A DNA stretch of 64,000 nucleotides. Source: Hygrocybe punicea (Eukaryota; Basidiomycota; Agaricomycetes; Agaricales; Hygrophoraceae). Location of the stretch: assembly GCA_963556145.1 (NCBI GenBank), contig OY744462.1:4898001-4962000 (forward strand), written 5' to 3'. Shown piece after piece: positions 32,841-46,191 of this stretch. Numbering within the stretch: the first letter of the stretch is position 1; every line of letters begins with the position of its first letter. The notes under the pieces are model-generated. The model searched no databases, had not been told where the DNA came from, and worked only from the letters and a program-made list of their open reading frames with translations. A program made the position numbers and the translations under genes.

Positions 32841-35800
32841 TCAACGAGCTCTTCTCCGTCTACGATTTTCGGGGACGTTCGTTGATCGGTCAGTCAGAGT
32901 TCCGATAGTCGAGACGCCTGACCTCTGTGACACATTTGTTCGTTTCTTTATCACCATTACCGGAGTGGGCATTGGCATAGGCTGCAACGTTGACGAAAAC
33001 GATGACACGGAGGATCCGAACGACAAGGCGGGGGGCGACTCCAAAGGACCTAGCAGTTCCGCATCGTCAGACATCACTGGACCGGGAGTCATTGTCGCCT
33101 CGACAATGTCGTCGTCTTGATCGCTGAACTGTTCCCCACACTCGACCCCTTTCGAGAGAGGCATTTGCCTCTCTAAAAATGTCTCACTTCCAGCACGCGA
33201 AAGCCCCCTCCACTCTTGCAGGATCACCTCGCGGCTCTTGGTAAGTTGCCATTGGTCAATATAATCGACCACACGTTTACGGGGTGTTGTGCCCGTTGAT
33301 ACGTCCTCCTGAGCACCCTGTTCGACAAGGGTCCGCGTAGCATGTTGCATAGCTGAGAGGCCAGCCACCGCCGTTTTATGATACATCTCGGCAGCATTGG
33401 TGAGTCCATTGCTCTGGCACATGAGATTGTCAAGTTAAATTCACGATAAAACCGATTGCAACTAACCTCCGATACCACCCGCCCCACCACTCCTTCTACA
33501 TTTCTCGAGGTTGATGCGAGGCCTCGTTGCAAATACCGAAACTCAGTCTCCACATCATTAGTCATAGAACTGCTGGCATCCAGTCTCGCCCTTTTCGCTC
33601 GATTTTGTTGTTCAAAGGCTGCAACGAAGAGTCAGTCTTATAGTGCTCCCCGGCAAGAATGGCCACGCACCACTAGTACAAGTTAAATTCATATTGTGAG
33701 TTTGTTGCTGAGCTTGTGTTGAATATGCTTGTATTGATCCTGAAACATAAGTTTGCATTTGGTTCAACTCTTCGGCGAATGTCTCCTTTGTCGTCCCCAG
33801 CATCTGTTGATCATGTCACTTTGTCAGTATGTTGTTGGTTCGATATTTCAAAAAAGAAACAACCTTCAAGGTACCGTCTCTTGTCCTCTTCCCCTCCCCG
33901 CCCCTCTTGTCCAAATTTCCAACGACCTTTTCAGCTCTCTTGCCCATTACCGTCATCATTTCTGTATGTTCATTCCCAAATGACTCCATGTCTTTCTCAG
34001 CCCTTGTATTACTTCCCTGAAGAACCGCAACAGACTCGGTCAAATTTTTATCCCGCTCCTTCGTGAATTCCCCAAGCAAACCAGACACCCGCTGAAGCAG
34101 TTCATCACTTGCCCGTTCACTCTGCGCTTTCTCACTGTCTAGTAACCGCATCAGGTTCTCGTTCTGCTGTCGAAGGCGTGTGATTTCCGTATTGACGGTA
34201 ATGTTGGTGAGGACATTGGCCTGCAAAATAGATTGGTGTTCGGCGGTCACGTATTCCTGCGCTTCGCGCACGATAGTCTCCACGAGTGATCCCATCGCCT
34301 TGAGGGCGTGTTCCACGGTAGTAAATCCCGTGATGCTGCTTGCTTCAACCTCTTTGCACATCGCTTCGCAGCTTTTCTGCAGACTCTCCCCCCACGCACC
34401 AAACCCGCTTTTGAAGCGCTCGTAGGTCTCCTTGAGCATGCTCTGCACCCGTCCTAATGCCTCGCCCGATGCCTCCTCTTTCTCTTGCATTACCGCAAGT
34501 GCTTCCTGCATGCGCTTCAGCTGCTCGTCTATTCGTTCGGATTGTGTGGTGAGTGTCTTCAACTCCTTCGTCTGGTATTGCATTGCCTCGCCTCGGAGCT
34601 TCTGCGAGTTTTGTGAGAAGGCTTTGACGAATTCATTGAGTTTGGCCTGGAGGTTGTTTGTTTCGGAGATGATTTTCTTACTGTGGGTTGCAACGGCCTT
34701 GGAGTTGGAGCTGGACACGGTTGTCTTCCGGTCTTTAAAACAGACTCAGATAGATCATTGCGAATCCAGGAACACTCACGAAGCTTATCAAAGAGACCGT
34801 TCACATCCCTCGCAGTCTCCTGTGCTACCATCTTTAGCCCACGAGCCACCTCGTTCAATACGGCCTCGTTCTCCTCATACGCCTCCCTCACTACCACTTC
34901 TTCTTCCAGTGCACTTTTCACAACCTCCAGTTCCCCCGCCTTCACCTCAAGCTCCGTGGCCACTGTCGTCAAGCGGTCTCTTGTCTCCCTGAGCTCACCG
35001 TCCCTCTTCATGAGCAACGCAATGCTCTGCTCAAACTCCTCCCTCACGCTACGCATCTGACTCTCCACAATCTCGACCTGTTTCCTCGCCTCCTCGATCT
35101 CAGTCTGGCGCAGCTCCTGCTCCGCGCTGAGCTGGTTCCATGTCTCTTCAGAGAAGAAAATGCCATTCTTCTCGCGTGCAGCGAGAACATCTGCTTTGAG
35201 CCGTTCAATCTCGGCGACATATTCCTTGAGGAGGGAGTTACGTGTCATGCGCTGGTTGAGTTCGGGCTTGTTACGGATGTTCTTGGCTCGGATGGCGTAT
35301 TCCAATGTGGAGAGTGTCTCTTCCATGCTGCAACGGGCAGGGGAGATAGTGGCGATGATGCACGTCTTGGTGCGGCCTCCGAGGGAGTCTCGCAGCAGGC
35401 GAGTGAGTTTAGATTCGCTGGAGGTGGCTTCAGCAGTGAAGTGGCCTTATTACACCTATGACGCACCGGTATGGCACATGCGAGGACTTGTCAACGAGGG
35501 CGTTGATAACTCTGCCCAGAGTGAGCAAACTCTGGTTTATCATGCCCGCTTCCCTCGCTCTCTTGTTCTCCGCCCCTGACCGCCCGATATTCTCTGACCC
35601 CGCCAAGTCAACGAGATTGAGCTTACCAATTTTGAGCAGATCGTCTCCCAACGTTGACGACTCTCTAATATGCACAGTGATCGAAAAAACGGAGTGGGAT
35701 CGGCTTGAGTGGTCGTTAAACCTGGTTGCTGCGATTTGACGGCGGTCCGAGCCTTTGGTGAGGAGTGCGAGGGCATCCGAAGCATCTTTCACACAAACTT

Positions 35801-36660
35801 CCTCGAGGCCCTGGATGAACACTCCACGCTTACTCGCGTCATCAAATATCTTCAGTCCGCCGTTCGCATTGGTGTCCTTTGAGGTTGGTCCAGTGCCCAT
35901 ACCCATGGGTTGAGTAGACCCAGTGGGTGCGGAGAGCTCGCCGGCGAGGAGGTCACGGAGTTCTTCGTTGTAAAGTTCGACAAAGGAGACCTTTACGCTG
36001 TAATCGGCGACAGCGCTCTCAAGGTGATGAAAGAGGCGGAAGAGAACGCGTGGGATCATGCCGGCCTGAGCAGACGGGTTGCCCATAGGGGTGGGCACCA
36101 GATCCCCTTGCATTGTGTAACTTTTTAATGCATAAGTAGAGAATGAAATAGTGACGGGGAAAGAAGTACGTTTTTCCGGTGCCTGTCTGGCCGTAGGCAA
36201 AGAGGGTACAGTTGTACCCCATAAGCACTTGATCTAACATGGGGCTCACGACATCGTGATAGACCATTGCCTGGTCGGCCTCGGGCCCGAAGACGAGGTC
36301 GAACGGATATGTGCGAGTCGGGGGCAAAGTCACTACGCCAAGACTTGACATGGGGATGGAGGTCTCAATGGTGACATCCTGGCTCTTGGGGCCCGTTGAG
36401 CTGACGATGATGGGGGAGTTGTCCTGCACTTCACGATCTGAGCGGCGTCTACAGCGGATGACGACTTCGATGTTGGTTTCAGAATCATCTTGGGTCGAAT
36501 GTTGCCTCTGCGTGGGTGTCTGGATGGGGTCTGGATGGTCGTCGCGCGCCGATGAACTTGATTTTGACATCGTGGAACGGGATATGAGGTTGGATGGTTG
36601 GGGAGGGGGCATGAGGTTGTTTGCGCGAGTCCGCGATGAAGCAGCGCGTCGTGTAGCCAT
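32841..36660 (-). CDS. Kinesin-5 (BimC/Eg5) plus-end motor
   Basis: Homotetrameric mitotic motor that slides antiparallel spindle microtubules. N-terminal motor with [20 protein letters not shown], the P-loop [30 protein letters not shown], switch I SSRSHSVF, switch [11 protein letters not shown] and [20 protein letters not shown]. The last of these leads into the kinesin-5 neck [20 protein letters not shown] long coiled coil follows ([20 protein letters not shown] and on). The tail has [20 protein letters not shown], a typical kinesin-5 terminal block, and ends in [12 protein letters not shown]. Roughly 1,150 residues. Starts [15 protein letters not shown]; 141 bp divergent from ELOF1. Intron-rich, no visible break. 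Confidence 0.9.
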
Positions 36661-36744
36661 CGTCGTCGTCGTTGGTGCCGGTGATAAACAACAAATTTGG
36701 GCGCGTCAGATCACGTGCAGCTGTGCGAACATATCTATTATTTA

Positions 36745-36764
36745 AAATAAATAAATAAATAAAT
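36745..36764. repeat. (AAAT)5 microsatellite
   Basis: Five perfect AAAT units lie between the divergent starts of kinesin-5 and ELOF1, 38 bp before the ELOF1 ATG. It is the only short tandem repeat of note in this interval. Confidence 0.8.
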
Positions 36765-36801
36765 ATTGAACAAGTTTTTTTCTTCAAGTCGTCCACGAAC
36801 G

Positions 36802-37240
36802 ATGGGGAAGCGTAAAAAGTCGACTCGCAAACCGGGCCCAACGAGGAAAAAGGAGCCTCTAGGTGAGCACCAAAAGTGGGTACCGTACACAACTTTTACT
36901 CAACCGTCCGTAGACAGCGCGTTTACATGCTTGTTCTGCCACCACGAAAAGTCCGTCACCGTCAGAGTCGACAGGAAAGAGGGCCTCGCCCAATTGGTCT
37001 GTAGGGTCTGCGATCAACGCTACCAAAGCAAAGTTAACCGTATGCCATCATCGGTCTCGTTATCGACCTTCCGGCCTTATTGTCTGTCTAGATCTCACTG
37101 AACCCATCGACATCTATTCTGAATGGATCGACGCTGCGGATGCCGCTCAGAGAGAGGAGCAGATTGTCCGTCGTCCTGCTGCGTCTTCGTCGAGCAGACC
37201 AGTTGCAGCAGCGGCTTCTGTTGGCAGTGACGATGAGTGA
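36802..37240 (+). CDS. ELF1: Transcription elongation factor ELOF1 (Elf1)
   Basis: Small zinc protein that binds elongating RNA polymerase II and assists passage through nucleosomes and damaged DNA. Three exons. MGKRKKSTRKPGPTRKKEPL gives the basic N-terminus. FTCLFCHHEKSVTVRVDRKE and LVCRVCDQRYQSKVN supply the four zinc cysteines (CLFC and CRVC). LTEPIDIYSEWIDAADAAQ is the conserved C-terminal helix. The end is alanine/serine-rich and acidic (SVGSDDE), a usual fungal extension. About 110 residues. Reading straight through the first intron would insert a false EHQKWVPY segment. Lies between two kinesin genes. Confidence 0.92.
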
Positions 37241-37536
37241 TCTGCGCATCATCTCCCCTAGAGCACCTCCTGTCAACCTAGACTGTAATCTTGTTGCATG
37301 TGTACAATATATAAGCATTGTTCAGTAATGTGTTGGTGGCCAGCCATCTGGTCGTCTGTACAACGCGCCAACAGCCACAAACACACGCCTTTCACAGTGA
37401 ACAGTGAACCTGAGAGTCATTGGCACGAACTCTAGCCCCCGCTGAGCCTGGCCATCCGACACGATCGCCTATACCAGATAATTTACCTTGACCTGGCCCC
37501 ACAATTAGCTTTAGACGATAGACTTTTCTAGCCGTC

Positions 37537-40500
37537 ATGGCAAGCTCAACCAACATCAAGGTCGTCTGTCGGTTCGTCTTCTGCCACATCTCATCTGAAA
37601 CGTAGCTTCATGTATACCACAGCTTCCGACCCCCAAACGCGCTCGAAGCTCGCGAAGGCGGTGAGATCGTGGTCTCCTTCGATGATAACCTTCAATTCGT
37701 CCAGTTGCGGAGTGCCATGCTCGGCTCAGGCCCCGAGAAGGATGGATTTACGTTTGACAGGGTTTTCCCGATGGGCACGAAGCAGGTAGAAGTGTTTGAC
37801 TATGGTGTCAAGGAGTGAGTGTCTCGCCGTTGTGTGGACGTAGTGCTGATGGTTACACGACCGAAGTATCGTTAAAGGTAAGATGATCTCTCTTCGGGGT
37901 CTGCGTGCCGGAAGAGCTTGTCACTGCTGGCACTTTGGCTCTGTGCAATGACGATGGTATAACTTACAAGCTGTACCTAGACGTTCTTGACGGCTACAAC
38001 GGCACCGTCTTTGCGTATGGGCAAACTGGCAGCGGGAAGACATTCACTATGATGGTGCGAAGATGACTTTCTCTCATGTGAGACCCTAATCATCATCGAC
38101 CGCAACACAGGGCACAGATATTGACTCGGACGAACTGAAAGGGATAATCCCACGAATCACGGAGCAAATATTTCAGTCCATCGTCGAGAGCGACGCGCAC
38201 CTCGAGTACCTCGTCAAGGTATCATACATGGAAATCTACCTAGAGCGGGTTCGGGATCTATTGGCACGTAAGTCACGTTCTGGCACACCTCCCCTGCCCA
38301 ATCATGAACTGACGATACTATACAGCTCAGAACGACAACCTTCAGGTTCACGAAGAAAAGTCGAAAGGGGTCTATGTCAAGGGCTTGTCAGATTATTATG
38401 TGAGCAGTGCACGCGAGGTGTACGAGATCATGCGGACCGGTGGTGCATCAAGGGTTGTCACGTCTACCAGTGAGTCTCGTCTTTTGGATTTTCATCCTTT
38501 GTCTTACAGCTCTTGTGAAAGACATGAATGCCGAAAGTTCACGCTCGCATTCCATCTTCCTCATCACTATTCAGCAACGAAATACCGAGTCTGGTGCGCA
38601 AAAGACTGGGAATCTATACCTCGTGGATCTTGCCGGGTCAGAGAAAGTCGGCAAGACGGGTGCTTCGGGGCAAACCTTGGAAGAAGCTAAGAAGATTAAT
38701 AAGTCGCTCTCAGCACTTGGAATGGTCATTAATGCGCTTACCGATGCCAAGGTATGGTGCTTTCTGCTTGTTCTATCTTATCCTTTGACAATATTTCAGG
38801 TCAAACACATCCCATATCGAGATTCGAAACTCACTCGCATTTTACAAGAATCCCTTGGTGGCAACTCACGGACGACGCTTATCATCAACTGTTCGCCATC
38901 TTCGTACAACGAAGCTGAGACGCTCTCTACCCTCCGCTTTGGTATCCGCGCCAAGTCGATCAAGAACACTGCCCGTATTAATGCTGAACTCTCGCCTCTG
39001 GAACTCAAGGGCCTGCTGCAGAAGGCGCAGCTCGCGAACACCGCGTATCAGAAGCACATCGCTGCGCTCGAGGCGGAGCTGGCGTGCTGGCGTTCTGGGG
39101 GCCACGTCGAGCAGTCCGAGTGGGTAACTTCTACTGTCAAAGGCGGCGTTGCTGCCTCCGCACTGCCCAAGAAGGCGCCAACGTCTCCTTCGCTTACGCC
39201 GTCTACTACGACACCAGCAACGTCCCGCAGCATGACGCCTGTCAACCCAGCAGTGGAGGGGCTTCGGGCGGAGTTCGATAGCAGGCCCCAGACCCCGACG
39301 GTAGGGTTGGATAAGGATGAGAGAGAAGACTTCTTGAAGAGAGAGAATGAATTAAGCGATGCGTTGGCAGAGAGGGAGGGCTCGTTGGTCGCCGCCGAGA
39401 AGCTTGTGAAAGAATTAAAGGAGGAGTTGGCGTTCTTGAAGGAACAGGAAACTATTCTTTCCAAGGTACGTCGTTTTCGAAGTTCCACATGAACTCTTTC
39501 CCCGCTGCTTGCATCTCTTCATACCATTGTTCTTTTTGTACATTGCTTTGCCGTTCGTGTTGGTACTGATTCATCTTTTATAGGAGAACAAGTCGATGTC
39601 GAGTCAGCTCAACGACCTGCGGCTCCAAGTGGAGAGGCTAGATTATGACAACAAAGAAGGAGTGATTACCATTGATATCCTCAAGGAACAGAACCTGGAC
39701 GCGAAGAACGAGCTTGAGGAACTCAAGAAGAACATCACTGAACTGAAAATGGCGCAGAAGGATGCATCAGCTGAGGACAAGGAGAAACGCAAGCAGGAGA
39801 AGATGGCGATAATGATGGCGAAGTTTGATGCGGTTGGTGTATCTGTTTCTCTTTCTCTTTATAGTGGTGACCATGGCTTCGGCTACACAGCAAGGCGCGT
39901 TCTCAGAGAAAGATGAGCAACTCCGGCAGATTCTCATCAAATTAGACAGTATAGATGCGGTAGGCTCCCTGTCACAGGAGGACCTAACCACTATCAGGCG
40001 GCAGCTTTCCGAAGGGCAGAGTCTCGTGAGGGAGACAGTCGATCGGCTGAGGATGAGCCAAGAAGAGAATGAGATGATCACCAGAAGAAGGGACGAGCTG
40101 GAGTCACGAGTGGTTGCCCTAGAAACAGAATATGAGGAGCTATTGGGTGCGTGATTTTGCTTTTGGCCGAAGTATTTCTGCTCAGAAGATACATCATGGG
40201 CATACAGAAAAGACGATCCATGATGAAGAGACAAGTGATTTGGATATTACAGAGTCTATGAGTGATCTCAGGGTCTGTTTTACCCTGACAACCTCCCTGA
40301 GTACATTATTATTGACATTTACTACGATTCGCAGACGAAACTTGAAGCGCAATACGCGGCTAAACGCGAAGCGCATCATAGCGAGGTTCTGGACTTGAAG
40401 CAGCAACTGGAGTTGAAGGGGAACGAAGTGCGCAGCCTGAATGCAGCAATTGATAGTCTCAAGGGTGTCAACGAGGAGCTTAAGGTATGGTCACACCACT

Positions 40501-41556
40501 GCATCCTAATATCGACTCTCAAATATTGATTTGCTTGTAGCGTGCGTTCGCTGTCACATCCGCTGGTATCGAGGGTGGAAAGAACTTGGCTGAGAGTGCA
40601 CAGGACTTGGAGCGGACACGGAAGGCGATTAATGTGCAGCTTGCAGAATTTGATGGGGTGAAGAAGTCTTTAATGCGAGATCTGCAAAATCGCTGCGAAA
40701 AGGTAAGCATGTGCCTTATTCATTTCCGCCCGTTCATTCATAATACTTTTCACAGGTGGTAGAACTTGAGATTCAACTGGACGAAATCAAGGAGCAGTAT
40801 AACAACGTCATCAGAAACAGCAACAGCAAAGCGCAACAAAAGAAGATGGCATTCTTGGAAAGGAATCTGGAACAATTGACATTAGTGCAGAAGCAGGTGG
40901 GTAACGGCTTTGCTTCCCTTCTTCACATCAAATGTTGCCTCTGGTGCTCACTTACGTGTAAAGCTTGTCGACCAGAATTCCACACTGAAGAAGGAGGCGG
41001 GAATTGCAGAACGCAAACTCCTTGCTCGCAACGAAAGGATACAGAACCTGGAGGCGCTACTTCAGGACGCTGACCGTCGGTTGTCGGTGCAAAACCAGAA
41101 GTTTGAGGCACAATTGCAAGCTGTCAAGGAGAGACTAGATCAAGCACGGGGTGAGATTTCAGACCAATGTGTTTCGACCTTGTAACCATTTGACTGACTG
41201 CCTTCAGCACAAAAAGCGGCAACATCGTCTCCTCTCAACTTTGGCCGCATTGCGAAGCCACTGCGGGGCGGTGGGGGCACGTCCACAATGGGTACGGCGA
41301 ACATCCCGACACCAATCTCGGGTGGAGGTATCTCGGCATCCAACCCTCTTACGAGGGTTCAAAATGAGGATCCTGGGTACGTCACTTTCGCTGATGATCG
41401 TGGCATTCAAAGCAGCTCATCATTCCATGAATGTTCCCAAACTAATGATAGCTCTGGTGGTGAGTTATTGATCTTTTGTGATTGGTGGATACCGGCACCG
41501 AATTCGGCCTTTTGTTTCCAGCAAAACGCGCATCATGGTTCTTCAACTCACGGTGA
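37537..41556 (+). CDS. Kinesin-1 heavy chain (conventional kinesin)
   Basis: Plus-end-directed organelle motor of fungal hyphae. [12 protein letters not shown] joins across an intron to [16 protein letters not shown]. Motor motifs: [19 protein letters not shown] (P-loop), [37 protein letters not shown] (switch I), [20 protein letters not shown] (switch II), [20 protein letters not shown] and [18 protein letters not shown]. Long coiled-coil exons follow (39.3-41.2 kb). The last exon is short and gives [10 protein letters not shown], the hallmark C-terminus of fungal kinesin-1, which sets the stop at 41554-41556. Roughly 950 residues. ELOF1 lies 296 bp upstream on the same strand. Confidence 0.93.
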
Positions 41557-42617
41557 ATCCCGAAGCTGTTGCTTCATCTCTTCATTCCTTTCATACCCAC
41601 GTCTGTATCGCATCTATCACATTTCAATGCATGTTCGGAAATTGCCAAACTCTCCTAGACAGTGTGACTTATAGAAATGTGGATACACCGTTGGAGCGTT
41701 ATATTATGCTCCTCAACCTTCTCGGCTTCTCCCACTTTACCATTATTTATCGGTAATGGCGAAAAAAACTTCCACGTTTCAAGTTGTCCGGACGTTGCAA
41801 CCGCATCGTTCGCCGTTGACGAGAGGGGTTAGACCGTATTCGGGATATTCGGAGAACTGTGGATAAGATCTCATTTTCAAAGGGGCGATCCGAATCGACG
41901 ATGACCGAGGAACCGCGTGACCCATTATTTTTATCCGGGATTTCCACTCGGAACCAATTTTGCTTGCTGCGACTCGGATTGCATATTTATTACTTAATAA
42001 CAGTCGAGTACACCGACGTCGACACCGACATCGTGCAAGTTGTGGGTCGACTTGGAGTCGGTCGTCAACCAGGGTCCATCACGTGGTCCCCGCCCTTCTC
42101 TGAAAAAGAAGCACCGCAACAGCAGAAGCGCCATATTAGTGGGCGACGGGGACCTGGCCAGGTTGTGCACGTGCGGTACAACTACCGAATTGTAAGGGAC
42201 GCTTCTTTCCACTTTCGGCGTAGTAATTTCGTTCGCTGTTACTTATCCGTTTCTAATTTTTCGCGTTTTCCCCTCCGCGCCAGCACGACAGCTCAAGGTC
42301 CTCGTCGCGTTGGCCCCCTTCCACTCCTTTGACTTCGGAAGCAAGAGGAGCGCGTACGGAGTTGCACAACATTCGTGTATGTCGCGTCCGAATTTAAGGC
42401 CAACTGATTGTTTTTGGTAACTTTTTCGTCGAGGACGGATATTCATGCGTCATATGTTTTTGCATAGCTGACAATTTTTTTTTAATGTTCAGCCTAACAC
42501 CATTTACATTTTTATAATCTTTTCCGCCATTTCCGAGTCAGTGGGTCCTTCATATCCTTCTTTTCTCCTACCCGTAATTCACCACAACTTCAGGCAAATA
42601 CTTGGAACCTTTTCTGA
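41557..42617. other. 1.06-kb intergenic stretch, probably Pumilio promoter and leader
   Basis: No credible gene on either strand; the longest open frames have no domain-like composition. It holds two CACGTG E-boxes (about 42139 and 42167) and a GTCGAC-rich patch near 42010-42050. A T-tract followed by ATGTTCAG near 42475-42490 could be a leader intron acceptor. The 3' flank of kinesin-1 must occupy the first part. Confidence 0.5.
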
Positions 42618-45600
42618 ATGTCTACTCATAATACTGGCGATACTTCTCGTAAACCATCCGGCTCCTCGACGCATTCCGGGGGCCATTCGCCCACTGGCTC
42701 ACAAACTAATGTAGGTCAATATCTTTTTGCTTTGTCCCGCGGAATGACTCACTCCTTATGGCGAAGTCACAGCGGAAACTGGCATCCAGCGCTGCTGGAA
42801 ACATGCTCGGGGGCATGGGTGCCAATGGCCTGAAAGGTCTCAATTCAGGCTGGCAGGTTTGTATCATAGGTTACATGTACGGGATATCGCTGACCGTGAA
42901 TTCAGGTATGGGGATCTGTGGCGCCTTCTTCCAAGCGTAATGCTTCTGTCTCCTCGGCGGCCAGCGTCGCGGAGTTATCACCACAGGACTCTAATTATCG
43001 CGGTAACTTAGGGGAGGGTTGGACTACATCGAGGCCAACTAGTGGAACCTGGGACGGTGCCAGTGGGAGTCCGCAGAAAAAAGAATTTCCTCAACTGGTG
43101 ACCGCAAGCCAAATTTCTTGTCTCTCACTCTGCTTATATACGAGTTACGCAGGATTCTCATGCCCCTTTGGCTTTGCATCATGCGAGACAACGGCAAGCG
43201 CAAGCGCAAGCGGCTGCGTTCCCTGTCCCTGGAGTCGTAAGTGACCGGCATGCCTACGGTATCATGTTATCAACGTTTGTGTTTCAGGATGAGAGGCCTG
43301 CAGGATCGAAAATGAGTCAATTCTCACCGCAGAGATATGACATCGGCCTCATGAAAGATGTCAATATTTTTCGGTATTCCTCGCCTGCGAAGCCTGTCGG
43401 CTTTGGTGGTAGCCCTTATATAGGCCAACCATCTGGACTTCCATCTAATCCCGGGTATGAATCCATACAGACATCGTCTATCGCTGAGAATGACATGTCC
43501 CTGGCCCTTCGTGGAATGGCCGTGGAAGACGAATATAGCGCAGGTCGTCAACAAATACCTTTATCTCAGTCCATGCCGGATCAAGGACCTAATCCTCTGA
43601 TGCGCCCACCACCTATTCTTCATCATGCTTTACAAGCGCACCGTACTCCTTACAGCGCTTACCCTCAAGTTGACTACGCCCCGTATTATAGTGGTCCCGG
43701 ACGTGAACCATACGTTGATTATCAGTATAGCTACGACGCGTATCGTGCCGCGTCGGATCCTTCGCGGTATCCCTCTCCTGGTGATATGAGCAATACAAGT
43801 CCACCAAATATGTATCCAGGCATATCCCAACAGACCTTACACCCTAATGCGGTGGTTGAACTTCACCGTCAACAGCCTGGGATTTTCTACGACTATGGAG
43901 CAGCCGCACGTTCACAGTTCTATTATCCCGCCCACCAAGCGCTGATCTATTCGCCGCCCTCACATTCTCCCATGCCGTCACCTCAGTTGGCTATCACCTA
44001 TCCTGCAACTTTGCCTGACAGGAAGCGGGAGCTGCAGGTGTGCCGTCTAATTTCTGGTCCGAATGAACGTTGACACTAGACATTAGTATAATATTCAGCA
44101 ACAACTTGCTTCGCAGAATCTGATGTTCACATCGTTGCGGTCCACCCATCCCCAAGCATACGCTGCGTTGGAGTATGGGGCTCAATTGCCGGGGGGAAGT
44201 CCGATGTATGGTCACGGAATGAATCCCCAAGCAATGCATACTTATCAGCAAGGTATGCTTCTCAGTCGTCACATCATGGAGCCGTCCGTGGCCCTTCGCA
44301 GTCCTTTGCTAGAAGAATTCAGGGCCAACAAGACTCGTAAGTGGGAGCTCCGGGTAAGTATCCATCGACATTTTAAACGTTGTAGTGTTATCCTAATAAG
44401 ATGTGCACATAGGAAATATTCGGCTATGTTGTCGAATTTAGTGGTGACCAACACGGCTCTCGCCTCATCCAGCAAAAGTTGGAAACTGCTACCAGCGAGG
44501 AGAAGCAGATCGCCTTTGATGAAATCGTTCCTAATAATATACTTCAACTTATCCAAGATGTATTTGGTAATTACGTGAGTTTATGACATCTGCTAATGCA
44601 TCCTGATTGAATGCTAATCTTGCACACAGGTTATTCAAAAATTGTTTGAACACGGAACACAGGTACAGAAAACCCTTCTAGCAAACGCAATGGAGGGTCA
44701 CATTCTTCACCTCTCTCTTCAAATGTATGGTTGTCGAGTTGTTCAGAAGGTGGGAGATCAATCCTTGTAGTTTTTATTTTTACCGGTTTCTGATGGTTTT
44801 GTAAGGCCGTGGAGTGCATTTTGCCGCACCAGCAGAGTTCGTTTGTGAAGGAACTTGACGCCCACGTACTCAAATGCGTCAAGGATGCCAACGGAAATCA
44901 TGTAAGACTTGTTCACTTTCTTAGATCCACTCAATTGGACTTTCACCAGGTTATTCAAAAACTCATCGAGCGGGTGTCATCTGACCGTCTTGCATTCGTG
45001 AAAGCTTTTCGAGGCAATGTTTATGACTTAGCGACACATCCGTACGGCTGCCGCGTCTTGCAGAGGTGCTTTGAGCACCTCCCAGATGAACAATCGCGTC
45101 CTTTATTGGACGAGCTGCACAGGTATAGCATCAACCTTATGCAGGACCAGTTCGGGGTAAGGATGATGTTTTTAGCCTTATTAGATAACTATTCTAATAA
45201 TGTCCGCAGAACTACGTCATGCAGTTCATCCTCGAGCAAGGGAAGCCGCAGGATCGGGCTTTGGTCCTCTATAAGCTACGGGGGCAGATGCTACACATGG
45301 CTCGCCATAAGTTTGCATCCAACGTCTGCGAGAAGGCCCTCATCACGGCGGACGCCGACAATCGCCGAATTCTCATCGACGAAATCATGACACCGAAGCA
45401 GGATGGCGTCAGCCCAATTGTGACCATGATGAAAGACCAGTTTGCGAGTACGTTTACGAGTGGTGGTCATTTTCGTCCCGTACTTTACTTACAGCTTCGT
45501 GATCTTTCCAGACTATGTTCTGCAACGAGCCCTGGCTGCAGTCGAAGGAGAGCAGAAGGAAGCCTTGATCGCCAAGGTCAGGCCCCAGCTAGCCACCATG

Positions 45601-45725
45601 CGCAGGTATTCTAGCGCCTACAGCAAGCATCTCGTTGCCAGTACGCCCTCTCCGGCAAGCTCGATTCGCAAACTGACGTCATCTCTCTAGTTGAGCGGCT
45701 ACTTGAGAAATGCTCAGCTAACTGA
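42618..45725 (+). CDS. Pumilio-family (PUF) RNA-binding protein
   Basis: Cytoplasmic regulator binding UGUA-containing 3' UTRs. The N-terminal half is low-complexity and Y/P/S-rich, starting [20 protein letters not shown], with [19 protein letters not shown] segments. The C-terminal PUF domain (about 44280-45725) shows successive repeats: [104 protein letters not shown] and [14 protein letters not shown]. The recognition pairs N-Y-Q, S-R-Q and N-H-Q are visible. The final exon gives [11 protein letters not shown]; reading through its intron would give a false end at 45690. Roughly 800 residues. Confidence 0.92.
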
Positions 45726-46191
45726 ACAAAATATGCCAGAACTCCCCCATGCTATGCTATCTAAAGTCGTCAATTCAAGTCGTCATTCCTTTATTCCCTT
45801 TTCACCTTACAATCAGCATACTGTTATTTCCCTGCAATCATCTCCCTACGCATTCCATTACGCATAGTCATTCTGCAAACAATCTAGCTTCGTAATCGCC
45901 TCACTTCACTATCGGTTGGATATTCCGATCATATTCGGTACTTATTTGCTGTCGATAATTTTTCTAGCGGCTCCCGTACTTCTACAAGACATGTTTAGTT
46001 TTTCCTTGCACTTTTCGTTGTCTACCCCGTCGCTCGTATGGATATACCAGGCATAATAACATATAGACTCAATTTATTCAATAATTCATTAAAACACCGG
46101 CAGTGGCGGCAGGGAGCGCAAACTGTAACAAATAGCTGCACTGTTCCCGTCATCGCCCTAATTTCTTCACATTTACTGTAGAGTGGTCGCT
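45726..46191. other. 466-bp intergenic stretch between PUF and SEC16 genes
   Basis: AT-rich, no open frame with coding character on either strand. It must hold the 3' UTR of the Pumilio gene and the promoter of SEC16, which lie on the same strand. No specific motif could be named. Confidence 0.5.

Noticed and set aside
34432..34992. 186-codon plus-strand frame over kinesin-5
   Set aside because: Serine/cysteine/proline-rich antisense reading of the coiled coil, a common artefact of charged helical codons.
41859..42332. 157-codon plus-strand open frame upstream of the Pumilio gene
   Set aside because: Its composition is that of translated promoter DNA, it has no recognisable motif or splice partners, and it covers the E-box region. 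Treated as chance.
45442..45690. Alternative Pumilio end with tail [16 protein letters not shown]
   Set aside because: This reads into an intron. The downstream exon [11 protein letters not shown] fits the family better and sets the stop at 45725.
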